Source of the DNA: Yamadazyma tenuis
Lineage: Eukaryota; Ascomycota; Pichiomycetes; Serinales; Debaryomycetaceae
Length of the DNA: 64,000 bases
Direction of reading: 5' to 3'
Assembly (NCBI RefSeq): GCF_029203305.1
Contig: NC_089466.1
Coordinates: 124,001-188,000, forward strand
The notes under the pieces: generated by a model
Told to the model about the DNA's origin: nothing
The model's database searches: none
The model's input: the letters and a program-made list of their open reading frames with translations, nothing else
Made by a program: the position numbers and the translations under genes
In this document: one piece after another, positions 36,960 to 46,460 of the stretch
Numbering within the stretch: the first letter of the stretch is position 1
Layout: every line of letters starts with the position of its first letter

Positions 36960-37736
36960 ATGAGTGAAGACCAACCCAAATGTCCCGTGGACCACACCAC
37001 CCGGTCCTCGTGGTCGCTGTGGCTCTGGGCCCAGAAACCCAACCCACCAGACACCTGTCCCGTCAGTCTACCACCCGTCACCACGGACGAGCAGCCCAAA
37101 TGCCCCGTTGACCATAACGCCAGAAGTGATTGGCTAAAAAAGGTATCTGTGTCAGCAACAGTTTCCACCGAAGCCGTGGAAGAACCCATGTCCTCTGCCA
37201 CGAGTTCTGGCCTCAAGTCACCCACCGCCACCCACGACGTGGCCTTACCCACCGACCGAATGATCAGTTCCATTCCTCGGACCTCCAGCCAAAGCAACTG
37301 GGTGTATCCGTCTGAAAAGCAGTTCTACGAGGCGATGATGCGCAAGAACTGGAACCCCAAGGCGGAGGACATGAAGACAGTGGTGCCCATTCACAATTTG
37401 GTGAACGAACGGACATGGAACCATATAATGAACTGGGAACAGCCATTTTATGAGCAGAGTCTCCAAAAATGTGGAGGCATCAAGTTGACTAGCTTTAAGG
37501 GCAACCCGCAGAAGTTGACGCCTCGGGCCTGGTTCCGGTCCAATGTTTTAGGGCTCCCGGCACCATTTGACAGGCACGATTGGGTGGTGGATCGGTGTGG
37601 AACCGAGGTGGAGTATGTCATCGACTTCTACAGTGCCACCGACGACAACCCCAATGTGTTCTTGGACGTGCGACCCAAACTCAATACGTGGGAGGGTGTC
37701 AAGTTGCGCGTGGGACGAGCAGTGTCGGGGAGCTAG
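36960..37736 (+). CDS. CYC3: Cytochrome c haem lyase (holocytochrome c synthase)
   Basis: Attaches haem to apocytochrome c in the mitochondrial intermembrane space. The 258 residues have Cys-Pro-Val haem-regulatory motifs at Cys8 and Cys48 (both KCPVDH) and a third CPV at Cys33. The catalytic core holds VPIHNLVNERTWNHIMNWEQ with the haem-liganding His, then LTPRAWFRSNVLGLPAPFDRHDWVVDRCG and the closing DVRPKLNTWEGVKLRV. The paralogue CYT2 (cytochrome c1 lyase, about 224 residues) is the alternative; length and several CPV motifs favour CYC3. In-frame CTG codons in the SWS-CTG-W-CTC-W stretch are probably Ser. Confidence 0.85.
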   Translation: MSEDQPKCPVDHTTRSSWSLWLWAQKPNPPDTCPVSLPPVTTDEQPKCPVDHNARSDWLKKVSVSATVSTEAVEEPMSSATSSGLKSPTATHDVALPTDRMISSIPRTSSQSNWVYPSEKQFYEAMMRKNWNPKAEDMKTVVPIHNLVNERTWNHIMNWEQPFYEQSLQKCGGIKLTSFKGNPQKLTPRAWFRSNVLGLPAPFDRHDWVVDRCGTEVEYVIDFYSATDDNPNVFLDVRPKLNTWEGVKLRVGRAVSGS

Positions 37737-37822
37737 ACGAACTTGTAAATATATATATTGAAGTATCATAAGTATGTACAGAACCGGAAACATAAACGGT
37801 GATTATTGGAAACCCTTGGGGC

Positions 37823-38095
37823 TTATTGTCTTCCCATAAACTGGCCGGATTGTCCCATCTTTTGCATGTGTTCACCCACTTGCACGTTGGTTTCAAAATA
37901 CTTGGCCACGCATCTGTCCAAACAGAGGGCTTCTTGCTTGCTAATGTCGCTTTCACCATATGACTTGTTGATACACTTGGCATGGCATTGTTCCACCAAC
38001 AGGTTGAACATACCGGTGACCATGTCCAATTCGGCTTCAGCCGCCTGTAATTTTTGGTCACTTGTGACCTGGGGTGCTCCACCTAATCCGAACAT
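37823..38095 (-). CDS. TIM10: Small TIM chaperone TIM10
   Basis: Intermembrane-space chaperone that, as a Tim9-Tim10 hexamer, carries hydrophobic carrier proteins to the inner membrane. The 90-residue protein has the twin CX3C motif with Cys37/Cys41 and Cys58/Cys62, spaced by 16 residues, for disulfide folding by Mia40. The Tim10-type start MFGLGG and [19 protein letters not shown] fit the subfamily, and the length is close to S. cerevisiae Tim10 (93). It is convergent with the haem lyase. Confidence 0.96.
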   Translation of the reverse strand: MFGLGGAPQVTSDQKLQAAEAELDMVTGMFNLLVEQCHAKCINKSYGESDISKQEALCLDRCVAKYFETNVQVGEHMQKMGQSGQFMGRQ

Positions 38096-38190
38096 ATCTG
38101 TAAAGAAGTAGTATTGATTGAAAATTTTTCAGGAGTGTTAATGTGCGAAAGTGCCCAAAGCGGATCGATTACCTAAAAACTATTTGCAAC

Positions 38191-41070
38191 TTATAAAGAT
38201 GGGAAGGTGATCTGGATATGGGCACCAAGAATCATCGATGGGCCAGGGAACTGGGAGTCTAAGGCCTCGAAATCAGCCTTTTTCTCCGTCACAGGTGTTA
38301 CAAGCCCATGGCAAATGGTGATCGACTTGCCGTCCAACGATACTCCGGCTCCATGATGATACATGTTGGCGTTGACAAGTTCCCGAAGGTGTTGGAGCAA
38401 CTCAAACGACTGCTGTGACACGTTTTTACGGATATCGTAATAGTACTTGTAGAATCCCCATGTTTGCGTCTTGGTGTTGTATACCAACAACCGACATATT
38501 TCCTGGTTGGTGGTGGTGGTCCGAACTCTGGCGAGTCGAGACACATCAAACTTGTCACTGTGATAGGGCTTGGGGTCGTAGTTCCTCAAATAGTGGTTGG
38601 TGAACCCTCCAACGAAAAAAACAAACTCACGGCCGAGTTTATTGTAGTAAAGGGCTGTATGATGAGAAGCTCTAAGCTCGGCTTCGATGAGATCTGGCTT
38701 GTCGATTTGCTTATCCTTGGTGAGGTTTTCACTGGGATCATCGTCATAAGGTTGAATGTTGTTATCGAAATGGTTGAAGCAAAATGTGTCGAGTTTCTCC
38801 CATTGACGAGACGCAAACTTGAAGAGGTACATGTCGGAAAACGTTTCATTGTTGTGGTTGCATCCTCCTTGAATCAACAACGCCTTTTTCTCGTAGAACT
38901 CTTCGGGAGTGGTGATTTTGACCAATTTGCTGGGATGTCGACTATTTGACGTCTGCATTGACGTGGAGCTGCTGGCCTCATCGTCGAAAATCGAGCCTGG
39001 TGACCATGGTCTGACGATGGTGTTCCACTGGCAGTTTTCTTCCTCCTCAAGGTTGTGTTCTATCAACGTAGATGCACAATATCCACTGGCATTGGGGGTG
39101 TTGGATGGGTCTTCGAGCTTCACCTTGTAGATTATGGCTTCAGGATCCATGTTGGTGGACACAAAGTCACCGTCACACACCAAGTCGATTCGTAGAAAGT
39201 CATTGGTGGCTTCGAACGCCTTTGAGGTGCCGTTATCAACGAGAATAAACCCTCCAAATATGAAGATGCTGGTTAAGGATGCTCCTGGCTTCACAAAAGT
39301 ATTACCAAAAAGGTCATTGGGACTCAGGGGGTGTTTTTCCAGTTTCAGCTCGTCAACTTCCAGTGGAGACTTGGGTTCAAGGCCGTCATCCATTGAGATT
39401 TCATCGGCCGTGAAGGTCATTGGTTTTGAATTTTCAGCTCTGAACAACGAAATGGGTTTGGGAGACATCATGGGCAGCTGAGGGCTGGGCGAAACCGGCC
39501 TACTCTTCATGGATCCTGAGTTGGACCGGTGCAGCTTCATGTGGTTGGAATACGTGGAAGCCATCGACATGGGCGGGTTTGTCTCATGGTTCTGCGGATT
39601 GGTTTGTCCATTTGAGGACAAAACGTTCATTCTGTCAAAAGCTTTTGCCAACGTGTTGGTGCCCTTTCTCGACTCCTTAGAGCTATGGCTCTTGCTCTTC
39701 TTGAGGAGGAAGGAGGTGGTGTTGGAAATCGAATCTGTAGACGAATTGGTGATGGTTTTGGACGGATTGGGAGGACTGGACGTCGAGGTTGCGTTGGAGT
39801 CGTTGGTCTGTGATTTGTTGATCTTATTGGTGGTACTTTTGGGTTTCCACGTGGGACTGCCGGTTGCAGACCTATTGGAATTATCATTAACAGGAATATA
39901 CGGGCTGAGGTGCGTTGAATCCACAAAGTTCAGAGGCGTGGGGGGTCGGAAACTGGAGATGGTGTCTTCCATCACCACCTTGTTGTAGATGTTCCCGGCT
40001 ATGGCGGTCCCCAACCGGCCAATCTGGAAGTCAGTATCGGTGACGTTGTCTTTGTCTGAGAATTTTTTCAAAGCGATCTTGGTGAATGTCAACGTCTTAA
40101 TGTCCAAGACATATCCGTCTTCGTTCAAGACGATTTCCTTTTCTACGATCCATCGGTCAAGATCCTGCCGGTGCTCGACCGACTTGATGACTAATTGAAA
40201 GCCTCCAAACACAAACACATGTCGTGGTGAGATCTTTGTGTACGAGACACTATTCAACCCAGACGGCAAGTTCGATACCAACTGGTTCAAGAGCGTGACT
40301 ATGCCACCGTGCGGGTTGAATCGTATGAACAGCTTGTTCTGCTCCAAGTACGGACTCAGTAGAATGGTTCTGTCTATGTGTGGAGGAAGGTCCACCGGCA
40401 AATGCACCGAGACTTTGGCAGGGTCGACGTTATCAGGCAACCCAAGGTCGCTAAACGCACACTTCTTGTTGCACTGAAGGCCTCCAAAAACATACACCAC
40501 CTCGTCAATGGAGATGTGATTGTGGTACACATACGAAGTCATATGATTGAAGTTGGACGAGTTGGAGTCTTTGGCAGGAGCTGTAAGCGAGATCCGTGGA
40601 ATCGTGTAGTAGCCGGAAAACGTGTGTGTGGAGTCCTGTGTTGAGTACAATAAGTCCATGGTCCCACTATCAGAGACATCGCTTGAAACAGCTTCGTGGT
40701 AGGGCTCGCAGTTGGTGGAAGAATGGTCTAAAGGCTCCAAAACCGACACTGGCTTGAAGAAGGAGCCCGGCGATGCACCCATGTTGATGCGGTCGACCAT
40801 TCGCTTGCTGTGGTAGTACTTAAACATACTGATGGGGGGTTTCTGACCATGTATCCAGTGGGGGGAGGAGTTTGCGAGGATGAACTTGGAGTCAGTGAAA
40901 GTCACATCCGTGGGGGCCCCAGGTGATTCTGGGGGGTCAGCGCCATCATAGTCGATGGTAGAGAGAATGGACATGGCTGGCACGAGTCTGTGGGAGGAAT
41001 TGTGCAATTGAAGGGATGCTATGGATTTGGCAAAGTAGATCTTGGATAAAGCTTGATAACAATGGGCCAA
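38191..41070 (-). CDS. Kelch-repeat protein, possibly GPB1/GPB2 (KRH) type
   Basis: A 959-residue protein (927 if the second Met at 40974, MSILSTIDYDG, is used, which I slightly favour). Kelch blades are visible as VVYVFGGL, HVFVFGGF, SIFIFGGF, ALLIQGGC and FVFFVGGF, spread over the whole length. A long Ser/Thr/Asn-rich insert (about 395-560) with KPKSTTNKINKSQTND and many SP sites splits the propeller. The size and split resemble the S. cerevisiae kelch proteins Gpb1/Gpb2 (about 880-897 residues), which dampen cAMP-PKA signalling. Mds3/Pmd1 are the other candidates; they are larger and I do not see their typical N-terminus. The insert would suit regulation by phosphorylation. Confidence 0.7.
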   Translation of the reverse strand: MAHCYQALSKIYFAKSIASLQLHNSSHRLVPAMSILSTIDYDGADPPESPGAPTDVTFTDSKFILANSSPHWIHGQKPPISMFKYYHSKRMVDRINMGASPGSFFKPVSVLEPLDHSSTNCEPYHEAVSSDVSDSGTMDLLYSTQDSTHTFSGYYTIPRISLTAPAKDSNSSNFNHMTSYVYHNHISIDEVVYVFGGLQCNKKCAFSDLGLPDNVDPAKVSVHLPVDLPPHIDRTILLSPYLEQNKLFIRFNPHGGIVTLLNQLVSNLPSGLNSVSYTKISPRHVFVFGGFQLVIKSVEHRQDLDRWIVEKEIVLNEDGYVLDIKTLTFTKIALKKFSDKDNVTDTDFQIGRLGTAIAGNIYNKVVMEDTISSFRPPTPLNFVDSTHLSPYIPVNDNSNRSATGSPTWKPKSTTNKINKSQTNDSNATSTSSPPNPSKTITNSSTDSISNTTSFLLKKSKSHSSKESRKGTNTLAKAFDRMNVLSSNGQTNPQNHETNPPMSMASTYSNHMKLHRSNSGSMKSRPVSPSPQLPMMSPKPISLFRAENSKPMTFTADEISMDDGLEPKSPLEVDELKLEKHPLSPNDLFGNTFVKPGASLTSIFIFGGFILVDNGTSKAFEATNDFLRIDLVCDGDFVSTNMDPEAIIYKVKLEDPSNTPNASGYCASTLIEHNLEEEENCQWNTIVRPWSPGSIFDDEASSSTSMQTSNSRHPSKLVKITTPEEFYEKKALLIQGGCNHNNETFSDMYLFKFASRQWEKLDTFCFNHFDNNIQPYDDDPSENLTKDKQIDKPDLIEAELRASHHTALYYNKLGREFVFFVGGFTNHYLRNYDPKPYHSDKFDVSRLARVRTTTTNQEICRLLVYNTKTQTWGFYKYYYDIRKNVSQQSFELLQHLRELVNANMYHHGAGVSLDGKSITICHGLVTPVTEKKADFEALDSQFPGPSMILGAHIQITFPSL

Positions 41071-41361
41071 GATCGCGGGTGGCCGTCACGTGAGCAGGAT
41101 CGGGGCTTTGAGATTGAATGAGACTACGGGCAAAGGATGGACTGGCAGAAGTTTGCACAACTTGTGTGGGTGTATGGGCCAGATCTTCTGGCAGAGGTGG
41201 TCCATTTGATTAGAAATCGTTAAGTGCTTTTCATTAGGAAACTATAAAAAACCTAAAATATGCTCACCTAAACCAATAATATATTTATGTTATGTATAAT
41301 CCCTCTATAGTGCCCATGAGTAGTTCGGTTCGAGATCACCCACTTATCTGGCTGCTACTGT

Positions 41362-43526
41362 CTACATGTTTGGACTCAACATATCACCCTTGACTAAAGT
41401 GTTGATGTCCTGGATGGAAGCATGAATGAATTGTCTGACTTCAAGAGCCAACCACACCTTCATCATGCTTAAAGAATTCTGGTTCTTGAGAATGGCTCTT
41501 CCCTCCTTCAGAGCCCCCAATTCTCTCAACACCGGTAACGAGCTATATCATACAGTTAGTAATTTTCAACATCGTAGTCAAAGATCATCGCGTATACGAA
41601 CCTTGCAAACAAATCGAGGCCGGGGTCCAATTGTCTTCCAATTCCCTCGAGTAGTAATATCGCTACCAATATGCTAATAAAGTCCCCTTCCATTCTAACA
41701 TGATGTTTCCGGACCATTGTCATCACCTGTTCAAGGAGATCACCAATACTCAAATTCCCCAATGCAAACGTTCTTTGTTTCATTCGGTCCACGAGCTTTT
41801 CAACTTTCATGGCAAACAACTCGGTGTCAATGGCCGAGTCTGGTGTACGGGACCGTTCAATCATCAATTCCCCTGCTTTATATCCATCAAAATCAGAAAG
41901 AGCTTTGAACAAGTCAATGAAATTCACTCGGTCCACCTGGTTCAACTCGGTCACAATTCCTACGTCGAGAAAACAGATTTCGGCATGGTATCCTTGGTGG
42001 TAGAGGTCGTGGAGCTTTTCACACCACAAGTCTTGATCGTCAGGGAGATTAAGAAATTCTTCAGTGATCTTATTGGTCTCGCTTTCGTTGGAGCTCTTGA
42101 TGATCTTATACTCCTTTTTATGCTGGTAATGGGTGTTTTTGTAGAATCTAACCATCATGTTTCCTGGGTGCAAATCAGCGTGAATAAAGTTATCCAAAAT
42201 CAACATCTGCAAGAACGAATCAAGTCCTTTATCACTCACTTCCTTGGAAAGATTTTGCCCAAAGTTTTTGTGTATGGAAAGAAGCTTTTCCAACGGAATG
42301 GCATGCATGTACTCTTCCACTAGCACACATCGACTGGTGAAAGAAAGATATGGTTTGGGGAAATGGATATCAGGTTTGTCTTTGAAGTTGTATCTGAACT
42401 TTGCAAGATTGTATCCTTCGATTCTCAAATCCAACTGTAACCTCATGAGTATTTCGAACTGATCCACTTCGTCCGGTAGAGAGAGCCATTCCATGGTGGG
42501 TATTGCATTGATGAAGTTGGCAAAAAACCTCATGAGCTTTAAATCTCGACGTATTTTGACCTCGACATTTGGGTGTAGCACCTTGATGGCCACTTGCTGG
42601 TTCGATTTGAGTGGATCATCTTGGATAATGAACTTTTCTAGGATCGACTTATACCTGCTTTGGTTGTCTGGATTCTTATTGAACTTTAATTGCAGAGCAA
42701 TTTTTTCCTCGTCGTCGGTCACCTCCTTAATAAACTTCTGGTTGATTTTCGCCAAGTACACCTGGGCAATTGCACCAACTCCCACAGGGGTCTCGTTAAA
42801 TTCCTCGAAAATCTCCTCGAAACTGTGGTTTCCAAAGCTTGCACTGACAATTTTCTTGGTCTGATGGAAGCTGTGGGCTTTGGAATTGGAGTGTAAGTTG
42901 TTCAACTCCTCACACATTCCCTTAGGCAAAATGTCGGCCCTTGTGGCAGCCCATTGGCCCAATTTGATGAAAGAGGCGCCTGCAATTTCGGCTGACCATC
43001 TGATGTATCTGTACCATAATTTGGCTCCAGTTTGACGTTTTCGATCATAGAGACAAATGGGATAGCTTAGAAGCAACGGCAAGAATATGCAAGCGAGCTC
43101 TACACACCTTGTGAAGGTTATGATGGGGTCTATCACGTAGTCCAGAATCTTATACTTCAAATTGTACCATATTCTTGCAAACACATTGGAAGATTGGAGT
43201 CTTGCGGAGCGGCTTTGGTGTATCTGTTCCGAGATTTCATGGCATGATGCGCTGTAGAGGCCCATTTCAAATGTCTGGGCAGCTGTGTCAATTTGCAAGT
43301 CATTGTTCGAAATGATTGTGGATTTGTAGTAGTAAATTTGCAAACAACTCAAGCCTATGATTCCGAATTTTGTGTATTGAAAGCCAGAGTTTTGGCCTCC
43401 TTTCAGGTATGCCCTGAACGGGCTCATGAGACGGTTGATATGTATACACCGCACGGCCTGCACCGTCGGCCTCCTCGACTGGAAAAGGTAGCGGGCAAAC
43501 ATATGTGTGGGAGTTGTAGCAAGCAA
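41362..43526 (-). CDS. CQD1: Mitochondrial ABC1/ADCK-type kinase-like protein, CQD1 orthologue (spliced)
   Basis: Exons 43526-41602 and 41542-41362; joined length 701 residues. UbiB/ADCK family; S. cerevisiae Cqd1 (YPL109C, 657 residues) controls coenzyme Q distribution at the mitochondrial membranes. An N-terminal mitochondrial presequence is followed by a hydrophobic segment (TKFGIIGLSCLQIYYY) and a second at about 140-160. The KxGQ motif is FIKLGQWAATRADILP; the Ala-rich loop is VGVGAIAQVYLA; the Lys is in QQVAIKVLHP; the catalytic loop is NFIHADLHPGNMMV; the metal site is FLDVGIVTEL. The single-exon reading ends seven residues after DYDV because it enters the intron. Exon 2 adds a conserved-looking tail (SSLPVLRELGALKEG, MMKVWLALEVRQF, GDMLSPNM). 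S. cerevisiae YPL109C is, as I recall, also interrupted by an intron. Confidence 0.88.
41543..41601 (-). other. 59-nt intron near the 3' end of the CQD1-like gene
   Basis: On the minus strand the 5' splice site is AAG|GTTCGT (from 41601), the branch point TACTAAC (41561-41555) and the 3' splice site GATATAG ends at 41543. Splicing puts a 60-codon open exon in frame and ends at TAG (41364-41362). The GTTCGT donor departs from GTATGT. Confidence 0.85.
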
Positions 43527-44334
43527 GGTTTTGTGCTTGGAATTGATGCGAAAGCGACAGTTGCGGTTTTTGAGTACCAGACTACTTCTGAGCCGTTCAG
43601 GTGAAAATGATGATACACAAGCAGTACGAGACTTGTCTGCTTGCTCTTGATGAGATTACAGGTGGTATATTTTTGAAACATCTAATAGTTTTTTTTGGGT
43701 GCTTCCAGCTGGTTCAACCGAAGATTTGGGTTTTTAGGGATTACTATGGGTTCTTCATAAGAGGTCATTTAGTACGGAGGTTGACAGTCTACGAAGAGCA
43801 AAACGGATATTTCGATTTATATTCTAGGTAAAGAAATAGTGTAAGAACCTCTTAAGACCCTTTTTAAATCCAGCAGAACACAAGATCCCTAAATAAATAT
43901 AGGCGCATCCGCACACTAGGATCATTGAGTACAAGTATGATTGGCATCGGTTTTGTTTTGATGCTATGTACCTCGATGTTTGTTTTAAATTACGGTTTAG
44001 TTCTTACAGAACATGCTGATGAGTTTATAGAAGAGATTTACATTGAGTTTCCCGATGAGTACGAATACGGTACTTCAGAAGATGAATCTTGAAGGTGAAA
44101 AGTCGGGGACATACGATATTTTCCAGACCCCAATGATCAGGTCACCTAGAAACACTGATTTGCCACTGGTAATTCTTATAGAGCTGTTGTCAGAGAGTTG
44201 TCACGGGTTGAGAGAGGAATAAGTTGTGCTGTCATAATTAGTGTAATATGATATGGCTGCGAAAACTCGCAGTAGGCAAATACCATGGCTATTTTAGAAA
44301 TACATACATTTTTTTACCCACCAGAGAATTACTA
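43527..44334. other. Gap between CQD1-like gene and LPL1-like gene
   Basis: This 808-bp gap holds the upstream region of the CQD1-like gene and the 3' region of the LPL1-like gene. Apart from the 51-codon frame at 43937-44092 I see no supported gene. A 76-codon frame at 43601-43831 has no recognisable content and no codon signature. No tRNA-like box B was found. Confidence 0.5.
43937..44092 (+). CDS. Candidate small membrane protein, 51 residues
   Basis: Short frame not recognised as any family. It starts MIGIGFVLMLCTSMFVLNYG, a single hydrophobic segment or signal anchor, followed by an acidic tail (EHADEFIEEIYIEFPDEYEYGTSEDES). An AT-rich TAAATAAATATA lies about 35 bp upstream and could act as a TATA region. 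The clean split into a hydrophobic head and an acidic tail is like small mitochondrial or ER membrane subunits, but chance cannot be ruled out for 51 codons. Confidence 0.3.
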   Translation: MIGIGFVLMLCTSMFVLNYGLVLTEHADEFIEEIYIEFPDEYEYGTSEDES

Positions 44335-46077
44335 TTATACTCTGGCGGTAGACTGCCGCTGGTCCAAGTGCTCCCGCAACACACTGACCCACAACGCAAT
44401 GGTGGCAGTACCCTTGGGATTGGTTCTGGGACCTCTTCTAGCAACAATTCCGTCATGTGCGTTCCAAGCATCGAGGTAAACAGGAAGCTTGACCCAGTTA
44501 ATAGAGTTCAAGTTTTCCACCACCGACCGCTTGTCATCGTTCAAAGGCAAACGGTGTTCCTTGACGAAAACGGGGTAGCCTTTGGTATCCATTGACGATA
44601 ATTGGTCTTGATGGACTCTAATGCACTCATCGTGAAGATTGGGATCCATTTCAAACAACTTTTTCTTCCGGCTGAACATAAGGTTGATTTGTTCGGCAGT
44701 AGAGAGACTCTCCAAGGGCGGAGCAGCGTCTTCACTATCAGTTTCATAATCACTGATAAAGTTGAAGGTCAAGTGGTTAGAACCATCTTCTTGTTCTTGG
44801 TCAGCTTTGACTGCAAGGTCCTGGTCACCGGCATTATCCTCCTCTACCTGGGCATTTTGGGCATCTCCCATGAACCTATCTTCCACATAGAGCATTCGCT
44901 CCATGGCATTTTCGGTGATTTCAGAAGTATCACCTTTGAAAGATTCATGCGTCTGTAACCTGGCTCTTTGGCTTCGTTTCTGGGTTCCGATCTTCAAGTC
45001 CTGTTCGTTGATAGGCTTGGATCCATAAACCCCGTCCTTTACCCGGGCCCAATGTTCGTTATATTCTGGATACCGCAATACTCTGATTTTGACCATGCTG
45101 TAGAGTGAGGTGACCAAACTGACGGTACAGATGGTGGGGACCCAAATGGGCAAGAAGAAGAGCGATCCGAACAAAATGATGAGCACTTTGTATAGTTTGC
45201 TGCTTCTGGTGACACTGGTTTCTTCCTGAGAATTAGCATTACTCTTAGAAGAGTCCGCTACAAAGTGCGTTCGTTTCAAGTCCACAAACTTACCACGCAC
45301 GTAGACATTTCCTATTCTCATTTTGGGGAGGTCTTTTATGTACTTGACTTTGACCACATGAAATTTGTCAAAAGGCGAATATTCAGTGATATAGGACGTG
45401 AAAAATGCAACTGTCCGGTCGTTCTGGATATTGGCCATCAAGGTCCTCTTCTCAAACCGAGAAAGACCCTTGAAATACCGAGAACCGGGCTCTGCCATAC
45501 TCTTGAGCAACTGGTCGTGGTCGGCCATGAACAACTCTCTTCCACTTTTTCCCAAGAGAAACTTTCCTAGGGTGTTTGCGGTTCTATCGAATATCCGGTC
45601 GTGGAAGAACTCCACGCCGACGTGGGGGGTGGCGAAACTCGAGTAGAATACGGGGGTGACGTACTGAAAAAAACCTATATCCTCCAAGATCCCAATCAAA
45701 TAACGTCCTATCAAACCTCCAAGTGAGTATCCAATCACCGAGATGTCACTCACAATAAGGTTGTTTTTCTTCAAGGTCTCAATCTCGTAGAACATCTCGA
45801 GCAAGACTCTTTCGGCACAGATCTTAATTCCATCGTAGGTTTTCCAGAAACGAAATCCAGAAGGCCTTAAAACCACAATTTTTTTGTCCAGTTTTTTGGA
45901 AAGCAACTCCTTGATACACTTTTCGATGGTCAACAAGTGTTTGGGCCCGCCCCACAAGCCGTGGATGAGAACGAACAAATGGCATTCTTCCGCGGTACTG
46001 GAGGCTGTGGCGGTTAGTTTTGTAGATATGGAAGTATCGGCGGAATTACCGGATGCGGTGGGAGTCGTGGCACTCAT
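44335..46077 (-). CDS. LPL1: Putative serine lipase/phospholipase, LPL1-like (DUF676)
   Basis: Alpha/beta-hydrolase like S. cerevisiae Lpl1 (YOR059C), a phospholipase of lipid droplets. The ATG at 46077 (MSATTPTASG) gives 580 residues; a frame from 46404 would add 109 non-conserved residues. Motifs: the oxyanion block HLFVLIHGLWGGPKHL, the nucleophile elbow VIGYSLGGLIGRYLIG, ATPHVGVEF, KSGRELFMAD and NDRTVAFFTSYITEYSPFD. A hydrophobic stretch at about 325-355 (LYKVLIILFGSLFFLPIW) would anchor it to a membrane. The end NWVKLPVYLDAWNAHDGIVARRG is diagnostic of Lpl1. It is longer than the S. cerevisiae protein (450) through an acidic insert before that end. Confidence 0.85.
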   Translation of the reverse strand: MSATTPTASGNSADTSISTKLTATASSTAEECHLFVLIHGLWGGPKHLLTIEKCIKELLSKKLDKKIVVLRPSGFRFWKTYDGIKICAERVLLEMFYEIETLKKNNLIVSDISVIGYSLGGLIGRYLIGILEDIGFFQYVTPVFYSSFATPHVGVEFFHDRIFDRTANTLGKFLLGKSGRELFMADHDQLLKSMAEPGSRYFKGLSRFEKRTLMANIQNDRTVAFFTSYITEYSPFDKFHVVKVKYIKDLPKMRIGNVYVRGKFVDLKRTHFVADSSKSNANSQEETSVTRSSKLYKVLIILFGSLFFLPIWVPTICTVSLVTSLYSMVKIRVLRYPEYNEHWARVKDGVYGSKPINEQDLKIGTQKRSQRARLQTHESFKGDTSEITENAMERMLYVEDRFMGDAQNAQVEEDNAGDQDLAVKADQEQEDGSNHLTFNFISDYETDSEDAAPPLESLSTAEQINLMFSRKKKLFEMDPNLHDECIRVHQDQLSSMDTKGYPVFVKEHRLPLNDDKRSVVENLNSINWVKLPVYLDAWNAHDGIVARRGPRTNPKGTATIALWVSVLREHLDQRQSTARV

Positions 46078-46460
46078 TGGAGGATTACAGTCACGTGTGA
46101 GGTTGTGGTGGGCAGTGGCTGGTGGGATGGGCAAAGGAATTGGCGAAATTACACAGGTTATTAAGAGTGAGTGTTGAAAACGATTTTTTAAAGCTCTGAT
46201 AACAGATAAGAAGCGCGGGTGGCGGTGGTAGGACACGGTAGCAGGGAAGAAATCACCGGCCGGTCGCGGAAAAGCCCCCTCTGTGAGATCGGCAACCGCA
46301 AAAATTGGGTCGATCGCGATAAGCCCGGCTGCCACCGCAGTATGCGGTTGTCCCGGTGCTGCCACCGCCATGCTGGGCCCAGCATATACTAATTCGAATA
46401 CCACACATGTATAATTAACTATATAGAAAGTCTCCTCCTCTAGTTCACCTCTGGCCCCCT
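46078..46460. promoter_or_regulatory. Upstream region of the LPL1-like gene
   Basis: A 383-bp GC-rich gap. It holds GCGATCGCG-like and CGGCCGGTCGCGG sequence at about 46255-46320 and an AGCCCCCT stress-type element at about 46272-46279. No gene is supported; the LPL1 frame is open across most of it by chance. Confidence 0.4.

Noticed and set aside
41320..41345. GGTTCGAGATCACCC, resembling a tRNA B box
   Set aside because: The B-box consensus GGTTCGANNCC is not met, and no A box or cloverleaf arms were found around it. I found no convincing tRNA gene in the window.
46078..46404. N-terminal extension of the LPL1-like lipase
   Set aside because: The 109 residues are Ala/Pro-rich and lie in GC-rich promoter DNA; the lipase fold begins well after the ATG at 46077.
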